DNA of 64,000 nucleotides from Rattus norvegicus (lineage: Eukaryota > Chordata > Mammalia > Rodentia > Muridae): NCBI RefSeq assembly GCF_036323735.1, contig NC_086024.1:128548053-128612052 (forward strand), in the 5' to 3' direction. A model generated the notes under the pieces. It was given only the letters and a program-made list of their open reading frames with translations, was not told the origin of the DNA and made no database searches. Each line of letters begins with the position of its first letter. Within the stretch, counting starts at the first letter, position 1. This document shows positions 43,131-53,233 of the stretch, piece by piece. The translations under genes and the position numbers were made by a program.

Positions 43131-46100
43131 GCACAGAAAAGTGTGGGAGACACTTGGTCCCTATGAGTGTAATGACATTTCATGCTGGAGGAGAGCCTTG
43201 GGCAGCTTGTCATCCTGACCAGAAGAAGATGTGCCATGTGTTGCTGTGACCAAGCACCTGGTTATCTTTCCTTGAGCTGACTTAGTGAAGCAGAACTGTC
43301 CAGTGCCAACCTTCTTGAAGGAAGACAGAGGGAGCCCTGTGGCTATCGCAGCTTACCTCAGGGAGTTCCTGAGAGGAGGTCATGGGTTTGTACACATGCC
43401 AGGCCTTGGTATCTTTAATAATCATTACCTGCCTGACGTCAGTAAGTGTTCCCACTCCCAGCCTGGGAAGACTCATGTGCGCACTAGAACCTGTGCTGTG
43501 TCGCATTCAAGCCCAGTTGTCTAGGACAGACTGGGGTTAATAGCCCGGAGCTTCAGAAGTGGTCTTTGCTTTGGGGTATCAGAAAGAAATGTTGGCATCC
43601 ACCCTAAGGAGGATTAGTTTTGCCTAGAAGACAGGGAGGATAAAATTCCTTCATCCTCATGCATACATATATGTAATACCCTTTCAGATACACATGTTAA
43701 AATACACATACAGGGCCAGAGACCCAGACCCAGATCCAGATGTAAAGCATGCACATAAGCAGCACATCCTGCCTCTCTCACCTTTTCCATCCTATGCCTG
43801 GCAGGCCTGCGAGGCTCCTGAGGCTGCAGGGGCTGTCATCTAGTAACAGCATACTCTGCACTCAGTGAGGACACAGTTCTTGGCCTTTTTAAATGAATGG
43901 ACCATATCCTGCTGTAGGCTTGCCTACGTACGTTTTGCTTGTCTGTCCATTCATCCATGGACACGTGGCTTGGGGTTTATCTCAACTCGTGTGTGCCATG
44001 CTGTCCTGAGTGTGAACGTACCTTTTCACGGTCCTTTCCTTCCTTCTGAGATAAAGGAGAGAGACAGTGCTGGAGCATATGCTGTGTGGCTTGGTTCTGA
44101 TGATTCAACTTGATTGGACTTTGAAAGCCCTAGGGAATTGGTGAGGTGCAGACAGCTAGTGGTGCATCTGAGGGATTTTTCTAGAGCTGATTAGATCATG
44201 AGAGCTTTGAGTTCATCTATGACCTGATCTCTGGATGAATTCATATGACGCCATTTAGGGGGAAGTGGGGAACTTCCTGGCTGGAGGAAGTCTGCACCGG
44301 GTGTATATCTGTAGCAATAATTGTAAAATGCCTTAGTCCCAAATGAGCTCTCTGCTTACTATCATGTCTCCTTTGGACTGAGAAAGCAAAACAATCTCAT
44401 TTTTCAAGTTGGTACAGATTTTTGTGTGGTGATGTTAGAAATGCAAAGTTATATTTTTACAAAATCCTGTGTACGTGATTCGAACCTGGTTCAAACTATT
44501 CTTTATACAATGATGAAGTTTCAAGGTTGTGGAGGTCTATTCAGATTAAGAAAAGCTAATTTAAAATGTCTTCCTAACTAGTTATGTCTTTGCTAGTACA
44601 TAGTCACTGTAAGCTTGTTTCTGACCTGTCTTGAATGTAGTCTGAAAAGGATGTGTAATAACCCATTTCCAGAGCTATCAATAAAGTAAAACAGCATAAA
44701 ATAGCAGTAGAGCCCTGTCCAATAATTTCCCAGTTATCCATATTCAAATAACATCTGAATCCCTGTTATATTAGGGATCCAGTAGCCAGAAAACCAAGAA
44801 GTGAATTGGGCCTATGAGGCTGGTGGAAGGAGCAAGGAACAGCATTCATCCACACATTCAAGAATTATAAAACATCTTAGTCCTAATGAGCTCTCTGTTT
44901 ATTATTGTGTCTCCTCTCAGGCCAAGAAAGCAAAAACAATTTCATATTTTAGGTTGGTATGGATTTTTATGTGATGATGTTAGAAACTCAAAGTTCTATT
45001 TTTAGAACGTCCTGTGTATGTGATTCAAGCTTCCCTGCTGCTGCATTCTATTTCGTAATCATTAGGGACTTGAACCCAAGAAAATGTGAGGTGTCCCATG
45101 GCAGTGTGCCAGGATGAGTGTCTAGATGGCTCATGGAGAACCATGAACCTGTGGACTAAGTTGATCTGGGGAGACAGTTTGCCATCCATGCATCTGTATC
45201 GAACGTTGCTCTTTCAATAGAATGACTAAGGCAGGCAGTATTTTCATGGTTTTTTAAAAACCTTATTAGGTACGGTTATGTGTCATATATCTCAAGGTGG
45301 CCTTGAACCTAAAGTTTTCTGTGGAGTCTGAAGGTGACTTTGAACTCGCCTTCCTATAGTTATCACCCAAGTGGCACGGCTGTGGGTATGAATCACTATT
45401 CCCAGTACAGGTAGTTGAACCCAGTAAACACTACCAATATCTTTACAAAAAAATTTTTTTTAAATCCATTCACTGCCTCACTCCTGGTCACCACCTCCCA
45501 AAACCCTTCCCCCATCTCCTCTCCCCATCTCCTCTGAGCAGGCAGAGGGCCTCCCTAGGTATCCCCCCCCCAACTCTGGCCCTTCAAGCCTCTGCAAGGT
45601 TAGGTGCATTCTCTCTCACTGAGGCCAGATAAGTCAGCCCAGCATAAGAACATTTCTCATGGACAGCCAACAGCTTTGGGGATAGCCCTTGCTCCAATTG
45701 TTTGGGACCCACATGAAGACAGCTGCACATCTGCTACATATATGTGGGGAGACCTTGGTCCACCCCGTGTATGTTCTTTGGTTGATGTTGGGTCATATCT
45801 TTAGCCTAGTTTTTACATTTTATTTTTAGCAGATCCTTAGCTGCCAAGTCCCAGAACCGATTGGCACTGGCTTGTGGTGGATGACAGTGGACCTTCCGGG
45901 ATTCAAGGATTGTTCTCACCCACTGTAAAAGATTTCTATATGGACTGCTAACCTTGGAGTACCATGCAGCATTAGAAAAGCACCCAAGAGACAGTAAAAC
46001 AGCAGCATAAGGAACTGTGTCATCGCGGGGTGGGTTTTGAGATTTCAAAAAGCCTATGTCAGGCCCAGTCTCCCTCTGCCCCATTTGTGAATTACATGTA

Positions 46101-46979
46101 AACTCTCAGCTCCTTCTCCTGCCTGCCTCCTGCCATGCTCCCAGCCATGATGATCATGGACCAACCCTCTGAAACTGTAAGCAAGCCCCCAATTACATGC
46201 TTTCTTTTATAAGTTGCCTTGGACATGGCGTATCATCACAGCAGTAGGACGTAACTAAGATATGGTGGAATAATTATATGGTTGATGAGTAGAGCCAACT
46301 ATGCTCCACAGGAGAGAACCCTTATTTGGTGTTGTAGGTCTCAACAAAAACCTGTGGCTCGGAAGGTAAGAGACCCAGTAGGAGGTTGATGTCATTTTTT
46401 TTTTGTTGTTGTTAAATGCATGCAATATGTTTGTCAGTTTGCATTCTAAACGTATGTATTTATTCACATGGAATACTGCTACTGGTAGCCTAGGTCAAGA
46501 AAGCTTCTTTTTGCAATGGATGGCGATTACCACATGAAGTTACCACCAGTCAAATTGATAATGCCAATGCTCAGATCTACATGCAAGAAAATGACCATAT
46601 CATCCAAGCCTCAGGGATGGTAGAAGAGGAAGCCAAGGAAGGGGCCATATGTTATGTAGCTTCTTCCCCCAGATTGAAACACTTTCTCATGGAGGCAGAG
46701 GAACCTCAGAGGCCCAGGAAACAAGATTCACCAGGCCTTTCCTGAGTTGAGATAAGCAATGCATAAGTGCCAAGATGGGCGTCTCTTCACTGGTGTAGCT
46801 GCTTACAAGGCGTGTGAGGAACATCAGTCACACTGCTTTCCAGGCATCTCATCCATGTGGATGTGTGATGCTACCCAGAAATTCAGTTTCCTAAAAGTCA
46901 CCCACACTCCTGTAAATATGTACACACTCACGCTCTTGTAAAGAAGACCAATGGAGTCCTTCACTCTTTCGCTCGCCAA
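43131..46979. other. Intergenic DNA, Serpina1f to A1AT-like gene
   Basis: Contains a diverged direct duplication (about 44319-44490 and 44865-45030), a degenerate B1-like stretch near 45250-45400 and rodent repeat sequence at about 45800-46260. Homology with the other serpin 5' blocks fades by about 43.4-43.9 kb. No gene. Confidence 0.55.
44319..45030. repeat. Diverged direct duplication (two copies of about 170 bp)
   Basis: 44319-44490 and 44865-45030 share aatgagctctctg, tgatgttagaaa and tcctgtgta in order, about 80 percent alike by eye. Confidence 0.75.
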
Positions 46980-46997
46980 GCAGGACTTGGATAAAAA

Positions 46998-47008
46998 TTT
47001 ATTTTATT
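46998..47008 (-). promoter_or_regulatory. Polyadenylation signals of the A1AT-like gene
   Basis: Two overlapping AATAAA motifs on the minus strand, about 125-135 nt after the stop codon. Confidence 0.7.
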
Positions 47009-47132
47009 TGGGTTTGTCATTGCCTTCTTTATCTGGGGTGACTAGAAATAGCCTCCCTGGAAAAATTCATAGTAGTCCTGAGCTTGAAGTCATCTAGGAG
47101 GAGAACCTGGTAGAGAGTAGAAAGACTAATGC

Positions 47133-47339
47133 TCAAGTGTAATTCTGTGTGTGTAGTGGGGGATGTCTTACTATGCCCATGAACAAAGGAAGGTTGAGGG
47201 TTTCATCTTTGATGATGACTAGGAAGGACCTGTTGAACGAAACAGTGGGGACTTTAGGCCACAAAGAATCATACAAATATGGAACTTCTGGGACTTCTCT
47301 CTCTCTTGTTTCAATTCCCAGCACAGCTTTATGCACAGC
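47133..47339 (-). CDS. A1AT-like serpin exon 5, reactive-centre loop and C-terminus
   Basis: Starts Ala-Val-His-Lys-Ala-Val-Leu-Gly-Ile-Glu after an acceptor whose pyrimidine tract is a (TC)n microsatellite. The loop TREREVPEVPYLYDSLWPKV then PTVS has the A1AT length of 24 residues but charged residues and prolines in the hinge. The barrel end reads FMGIVRHP where the family has FMGKVVNP, followed by a tail PLHTQNYT with a terminal sequon. Stop TGA at 47135-47133. Confidence 0.9.
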   Translation of the reverse strand, partial: AVHKAVLGIETREREVPEVPYLYDSLWPKVPTVSFNRSFLVIIKDETLNLPLFMGIVRHPPLHTQNYT

Positions 47340-47340
47340 C

Positions 47341-47341
47341 T

Positions 47342-47406
<65 letters not shown>
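47341..47406. repeat. (GA)n microsatellite at a splice acceptor
   Basis: About 66 nt of GA (TC on the gene strand) running directly into the exon 5 acceptor of the A1AT-like gene. Confidence 0.97.
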
Positions 47407-47408
<2 letters not shown>

Positions 47409-48043
47409 AGAAACTTTAGGCTGAAGCAAGACTCATGTGGGGAGCCTTACTCAAGGAGGGCCTCCTTTGGCCATCTCCTCCTAGACAGTCTTACCTTGTC
47501 CATCACCTCCCTTCTCCATGATCACTCAGAATATTCCCTGACTTGGCCTGCTTTTTCATTTTCAGCTTCTTGAGACTCTGACTATGACCCTCAGAGTGTC
47601 CAAACTCACCAAATCTACAGCTCATGTTCAACCACTCTTGTTTTGGGTTTACTGATTTTCCAGGAGCTGTTGGCTTTCTTGATTAACTTACTCACAAATT
47701 GGACTTTGTGGTTCACTTGTCACTTTGTGGAAGATTCTAGAATGTTCTCTGAAGTAACTGAGTCTAAGACTTCCAATAAGTATGAGCAAACTAAGACCCA
47801 AGCAGTAGGAGGCCTTGGGCGAAGATTGTTAGCTAAATACCTCAGGGAAAAACTATGGTACCACCTGCCTGAGAAGTCATCTCCCAGCTCTGACCTTTAA
47901 CCCCACCCTAACTAGCTACCTCCTGAGACCCAGACCTTGCTCATGTGCCTTCTCCTTCCTCAGCCTCATGCCCAAGTTGTGCCCTTTGCATTTCCTTCTG
48001 CCCTCTAGATATCTGGAGCTACTCATTGGTTAGGTGGCCTCAC

Positions 48044-48191
48044 CTGAGAAAGTTTCACAGGACCATCTGTTGTGATTTTTGACAGGTCAGCCTCGTTGCT
48101 GAAGACCTGGGTGATGCCCAGCGTCCTCATGACTGCTATCAGGTCATAGGTGGCAGAGATGGTACATTTGGGGAAACGTAAGTTGGCAAAC
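48044..48191 (-). CDS. A1AT-like serpin exon 4
   Basis: 148-nt exon, acceptor cactatgacag, donor TCTCAG|GTGAGG. It reads RFANLRFPKCTISATYDLIA, with the FPK strand motif and the Tyr-Asp-Leu turn of clade A, then LGITQVFSNEADLSKIT. It ends VKLSQ, in phase with AVHKAVL. Confidence 0.93.
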
Positions 48192-49501
48192 CTGTCATAG
48201 TGGGAGAAAAACAAAGTCTCATAACCTTTCCTGTTCTTCTGGGACCCACAATGTTGTGAGTGTTTTCTTTCTCATTTACTGCTTGTTGTCTTGGACCACA
48301 GCAGTAGCTCCTCAGGTTCCACCTCCTCTGAGAAGTCCTCCTGACAGATTCGAGGTGCACAGATGGAACCATGCCTCACTCTTCAGGAATGCTCCTGAGA
48401 GTTAGCAGGAGTTGATACAACGGAGTGACAGCTACTCAGATGGGAAGAGCTGGGTGACCCTGTACACTGAAGGAGTCCTGGGAACCAACTGTCCTTCAGC
48501 TCTGTGACTAGTTGTAATCTTGGCTCCATCTCATCCTTTGTTCTCTGCTGGGGTTCAGGGCTGCAGGGCTGTGCTCAGCAGAGTGACACATCTACCTACA
48601 CTTGCCTCAGGCTGGTGAAAAGGATAGCAGGGCCTAGGGTCACTGATAGAGAACACACTCTGACAATTTGGCTCTTGGAAACCTGGTAGACCACATTCAA
48701 GTGTGACAAAAGAACACAGCCTCCTAAAAATGTGCCCCACGTGTCTACCCTTAACCTTTCCTTCCCTTGGCCTTTTTAGCCAAGCTCTGCCTATGTCCAC
48801 TGTGAGAGTCAACATACCCAGATGAACTCATTCTCTGAGAGAAGTTAATTTTCAAGGAGAGTCCAAGGCCCAAGCACCTCATACTCTGGGGCACAGGTCA
48901 AATTTTTAGCAGACTATAATTTTCATTGAGACTGCATCAATTACAAGTATTCTGGACAGAAAGCTTGCCCAACAACAATACATTTACCAATGTCTATTCC
49001 TGCCTTAGGGTTTCCTGGCCAGCGGACTGCATGTATCCAAGAACCTTATGGAAATTCCTCCCACTTCCCCATTAGCCTTTCCCTGTCACTCTTCTTCTTC
49101 AATGTGCTGGTGGCAGTTCTTTGCTGTCCCATGGACAACTGTCTTCTATGAACATTCTCAGACTGACATCCCTTATAAACACTCTGTCCTGGAAATTGTA
49201 CCAGTTGGGGTCTTTGTCTCAAAGCCCATCTTCGTTCACATACTCCAGCAGTACATATTTGGAAAGCACAGTGTGCATGATGGGAAGGCAGTTTCTAACA
49301 CCAGGACCACAGAGTTCATGGGGAGTATTGCTGAGCTATACAACCTGGTCAGCACAGCTTTCAAGAGGTTCTAGGTCTTAAATAGTAGCTGTGACCCAGG
49401 GATGGGGTCCACCTGCCATAGCTGGGATGGTGGCCAGGCCTGAGGTGACTGACCTCAGAGGATAGAACAGTTCTGAATAGGTCCACGTACTGGGGAATCA
49501 C

Positions 49502-49772
49502 CTTGGATTAATGTGCCTCTGGATGCTAAAGATGTACTCATAGCTCAGGTTTTGGATCAGCTGCGGCATCTTCCCAAGGTCTGGCAGGATGAAGAAGGCC
49601 ATGGCATTCCCTACATAGTGCTGTATCAGCACCCAGCTGGACAGACTCTTATCCTTGTGCAGGTAAAATTTACCCAAGCGGTTGATCATGGTCACAAAAA
49701 GCACAGTGCCTGTGTCCAGGCCGAACTTATCTTTTATTACATGCTCAGCCTGAATTTCAGTGTTCTGGATTC
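49502..49772 (-). CDS. A1AT-like serpin exon 3
   Basis: 271-nt exon, acceptor ctttcctctcctcag, donor TCCAAG|GTGATT. It starts GIQNTEIQAEHVIKDKFGL, so the Trp and Pro-Phe of the Gly-Lys-Trp-x-x-Pro-Phe breach motif are absent. The rest is normal for the family: VLFVTMINRLGKFYL, WVLIQHYVGNAMAFFILPDL and a sequon Asn-Leu-Ser. The exon has no internal stop. Confidence 0.92.
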
Positions 49773-51157
49773 CTGAGGAGAGGAAAGAGGCTATCAGCGA
49801 GTGGTGGTATCAGATCAAGTGGTCCCCTGGTCCGCTTTGACATGCTACCCTCTTAACCTCAGCTTCATCAAGTATAAATGGCATGCTGAATGTTACCACA
49901 AAAGTCTGCCCAAGGGACTTTATGATGATCACCTGGAGCTGTAGAAAATATAGAATACTAATATTGGAAATGTTTTGGACTAATTATTGGAAAATTTGTA
50001 ACTTCCTCCCTCCCTGCTTCTTTTCTTTTGGATATTAGGCCTTATTGAGAGTTTCCTTAAGACGTGCTTGTGGTAGAAACTGAACTAAGGACCTTCCATG
50101 TGCCCAGCCACCTCTCCATCATTGAAGTACAACTCTGCTTCCGCCTGGAGATTCTCAGTGAACATTGGAAGCTCCTCAGTCAAACTTCGAAAGATCCCTT
50201 CCCCTTTCAGACAATCGTCTAGTCTGTATTCAGGGGACAGCTAATATGTGCAGATGACAGGACAGAGTCTCCTTGGCTATGCACGAGTGTCACCATTGAG
50301 ACCATCAGAGAAGGCAGAGCCTCAAGGACTGAACTTATTGGAAAGGAGTAGACGATGGGACTGGAGTGTGAACAAGATCCAACTTTGTCACAGCAGAGTT
50401 GTGCAGGACTCTGCCCAGGGACAAGGGTGCCATGATGGAGGGAAGACCTTTGGCCTTGATTCCCAGTCCCTAAATATGACCTAAATATTCTCAGACAGAA
50501 TGTCAGGCTTTGGGGGGCCAGGAGTTAGTTGCTCTGGGTAACTAATAGCTCTTCCATCACTAGGGAGCAATGGTTAGCTTTCACTAGGAAGTTGAGATGG
50601 TTATATCCAAAACAGTAAAATGATTTATTTTTTTGTTATTCTCTTTTGGATACCACGTCTATTAAGTAGTTGAGGAATAGGGGCCTTCATGCCCGATGAA
50701 GTGAATTTGATCCCTGGAGCCTAGATGTATGTAAGAACCACAGTAAAAAGGAGGAATTGACAACCACGGGTTGTATGTGGTGTGACCTCCATATGTGTTT
50801 TATGGCTTGTGTAGATAAGCATGTAAATCAAGGTAAAATTCTACCTCTTCTCACTTATGGTTAATGATAGCCATATTCCCAAAGCATGGTCATATAACTC
50901 ATTGCGTGACTTCATCATCATCAAAGGTGGGGCTAGTCATAATATCCACGACACACACCTTATTCGTCATCATTCCTTACCCCATAATGAACCCATAATG
51001 ACCCCAACTGTCCCAAGATGATTATCATTTATGAGCCTACCAAGCTTCTCCCCAGCCTGTCTGCTTTGACAAGTACTTCCTCTTGGTTGAGAACAAGAAC
51101 TTGAACCCCAGGGTTCTGACCTCCATGGTTGCCCTCCCAGTGCAAGCCCTACCTTAC

Positions 51158-51801
51158 CTTCAAAGTAGATGTAGTTCACCAAGGCCAGAACTGTGTCTAG
51201 CGGCAGTTCCCTGACCACCTGTACTATATGACCATAGCTTTGCCTCTCCACTTGTTTGTTGACCTGCATCATGGCTTCTTGAATGTTCGTGAAGTCTATG
51301 GGAATGGCTTCCGAGTGGTACGACTCTGTAACCACGCTTTTGAACTTGTCTAACATCTTCAGATGCTTTTGGATGAACAGGCTGCTGCCCATGGTCAGCT
51401 GGAGCTGCTGGTTTGGCTGGAAGAGTGTATGGAGGAAATGTTGGAAGCACTTGTATATCTCCTTTTCAGTCATCTCTCTGAGTTTGAGCCTCAGCCCATT
51501 CAGGATTTGTTGGTGAGTGCTGCCCTTAGCTCCCAGGGAGAGCATTGTGAAGGCAGCCACGATGTTCACTGGGGAGAACATAATGTTGGGTTGTTTGGGC
51601 CAATGGACTGCCTTTTGGAGCAAGAACAAGGAGATGTCGGTGATGGTATGGGTAATTTTCTGGCAATGGGGGAGTTCCTGGTTGTTGATGTCATGGTTTG
51701 AGGCGCCTTTCTTTTGGTAACCTTTAGTCTGGGAGCCAGGGAGCACACAACATAGACTGGCTAGCAAGAAAAAGTTGCAATAGAAAGAGGGTGGCATTGT
51801 C
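51158..51801 (-). CDS. A1AT-like serpin exon 2, start codon
   Basis: The acceptor gtcttacag lies four nt before ATG 51797-51795. An in-frame ATG at 51881 lies in the intron and was rejected. Signal peptide MPPSFYCNFFLLASLCCVLP. Landmarks: ITHTITDISLFLLQKAV (helix A), NIMFSPVNIVAAFTMLSLGA (strand 6B/helix B), IYKCFQHFLHTLF (helix D), GSSLFIQKHLKMLDKF (strand 2A/helix E), YHSEAIPIDF (strand 1A) and LALVNYIYFEG (strand 3A). Donor TTTGAAG|GTAAGG. Confidence 0.93.
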
Positions 51802-52010
51802 CTGTAAGACAGAGAAGGGTACAAAAGCCCTAAATCAGGACCAAGATAACTCTTATGGACCACCCCAACCATTGACAGCAAGTAAAAGCAACTAGTTTCC
51901 TAAACTTGTGTGCCCAACTGTGCTAGGATGCTCTGAAGCCTCATGAGAGCTCGGGTAATGAGAGCTCAGTTACATTAACTCATTACTTTGGTTTTCATTT
52001 TTAAATTTTA

Positions 52011-52012
<2 letters not shown>

Positions 52013-52067
<55 letters not shown>
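52013..52067. repeat. (TG)n microsatellite
   Basis: Uninterrupted TG run in intron 1 of the A1AT-like gene. Confidence 0.98.
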
Positions 52068-52070
<3 letters not shown>

Positions 52071-52328
52071 CTCAGAGCTACACCTCAACTGCCCCCTGGC
52101 CACCTGAAATCAGTCAAAGAGAATCAGGACCCTCTAGAGAAACATGATTGTAGGGGGCATGAGGAGGGGACAAATCTGGACTCTGATTTGGACTTTGACA
52201 CCAGCCATTTGGTGACAACAGATATTTAAACCTGTCTACATCTCGTTTTAGACGAGGTAGTTAGAGAGAGTGAGAAGAATTAAAGGAGAGATTGATCTTT
52301 CACCAGGATGTGACCTTGGGGCAGTTCT

Positions 52329-52414
52329 GGGGGTTGGGTGGGGTGGTGCAGTGCTGGGGGGGGTAGAGTGGGTTGGGGTAGGTTGGGGTAGGTTGGGGTG
52401 GGTTGGGGGGGGAA
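52329..52414 (+). repeat. G-rich GGTTGGGGTA-type tandem repeat
   Basis: Repeated gggttggggtaggttgggg units with several runs of three or more G on the plus strand. It lies in intron 1 of the A1AT-like gene. Confidence 0.9.
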
Positions 52415-52546
52415 GAATGAGATAGGTTTTGTAAACTCCTAACCTTCAACAGGAGCTGGGGGTATGGGGATGGAATTTGGGGTTATGAACCCAGATAAGA
52501 AGGGGTGTGGAGGAGGGAACAGAGGGACACACAGGTTATCTGGAGA

Positions 52547-52558
52547 GTTAATGAACAC
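52547..52558 (-). promoter_or_regulatory. HNF1-like motif in intron 1 of the A1AT-like gene
   Basis: GTTAATGAACAC with ggttatctgg 12 nt away, identical in arrangement to the relic block at 34647. Confidence 0.4.
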
Positions 52559-53142
52559 ATCTCTTCCTCGTGGGAGTGGGGGTTCCCATGAGGAGATCAA
52601 GGGCAGATAGCACCTAGGCAGGAAGGTGGAGTCCCAAGAGCAGAGGAGCCAGGACTTCAGATGGAGCTCTGGAATTTGGATTTGCAAATCTACACCTGAA
52701 AGGGATCCTTTCTTTTCTAAGGCAATTGAGGGCCATTAAACCCCAAAGCCATACTCTAGGTCCGTAGCTAGGCCTGGGTTCCAAAAGCATCGGGGAATAA
52801 GAACCCGAAAGGCAGAGCAAGTGTAGGGGAAAAAAAGAGTGGGATTCCCTGAAACAGATCTTCTGAGGTAAGTATCCAGAGGAAGGCAGAGGGCCTACGG
52901 TTAGCCCAGGCTGAAGAGGCGCTTCAACAATGGACCAGGTCAGCCCTGACCAATGCTCACCAGTGTCCCCCAACTGCATGTTATGTGCTGGAAAGAAGCT
53001 ATTCTCGTGTCCTGGTTCTGCCCCCACAAGAACTACACTGAATGCCTGTTTCCCCTTTTGTGCGGATGGTGCCGACCCAGTTTGGGACGCTGATTGATAG
53101 TGCCCAGGTGTCAGTTAAGGAAGGGGCTGGCGAAGGACTTAC

Positions 53143-53233
53143 TGAGCTGAGTTGCTGGGGCCAGTGGGAGGCTTGTGGGCTAGCTGTGCAGTACCAGCTT
53201 GTTCCTCATTCTCTTATCCTGGGGCTTTATAAG
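53143..53233 (-). promoter_or_regulatory. Promoter and non-coding exon 1 of the A1AT-like gene
   Basis: CTTATAAAG on the minus strand (53225-53233) lies 83 nt upstream of donor CTCA|GTAAGTCC (exon 1 ends at 53143). Exon 1 is placed at about 53143-53200. The same structure occurs in the Serpina1f gene. Confidence 0.65.

Larger units (their letters stand above)
46980..53200 (-). other. A1AT-like serpin gene (exons 1-5)
   Basis: Coding exons 51801-51158, 49772-49502, 48191-48044 and 47339-47133 join in phase into an uninterrupted 421-aa secreted serpin. Exon 2 is the closest to alpha-1-antitrypsin of the divergent genes here (SLGAKG, YHSEAIPIDF, ALVNYIYFEG). I cannot give a secure symbol; it may be a rat A1AT paralogue in the Serpina1f/Serpina2-like group. 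Promoter and donor of exon 1 match those of Serpina1f. The hinge and breach Trp are lost, so inhibition is unlikely. It is likely secreted; tissue cannot be told from sequence. Confidence 0.85.

Noticed and set aside
50970..51157. C-terminal extension of the exon 2 open frame
   Set aside because: It is read-through past the donor TTTGAAG|GTAAGG into intron 2.
51798..51881. Upstream Met of the A1AT-like exon 2 (MLSMVGVVHK)
   Set aside because: It is upstream of the acceptor gtcttacag; the Met at 51797 starts the signal peptide.
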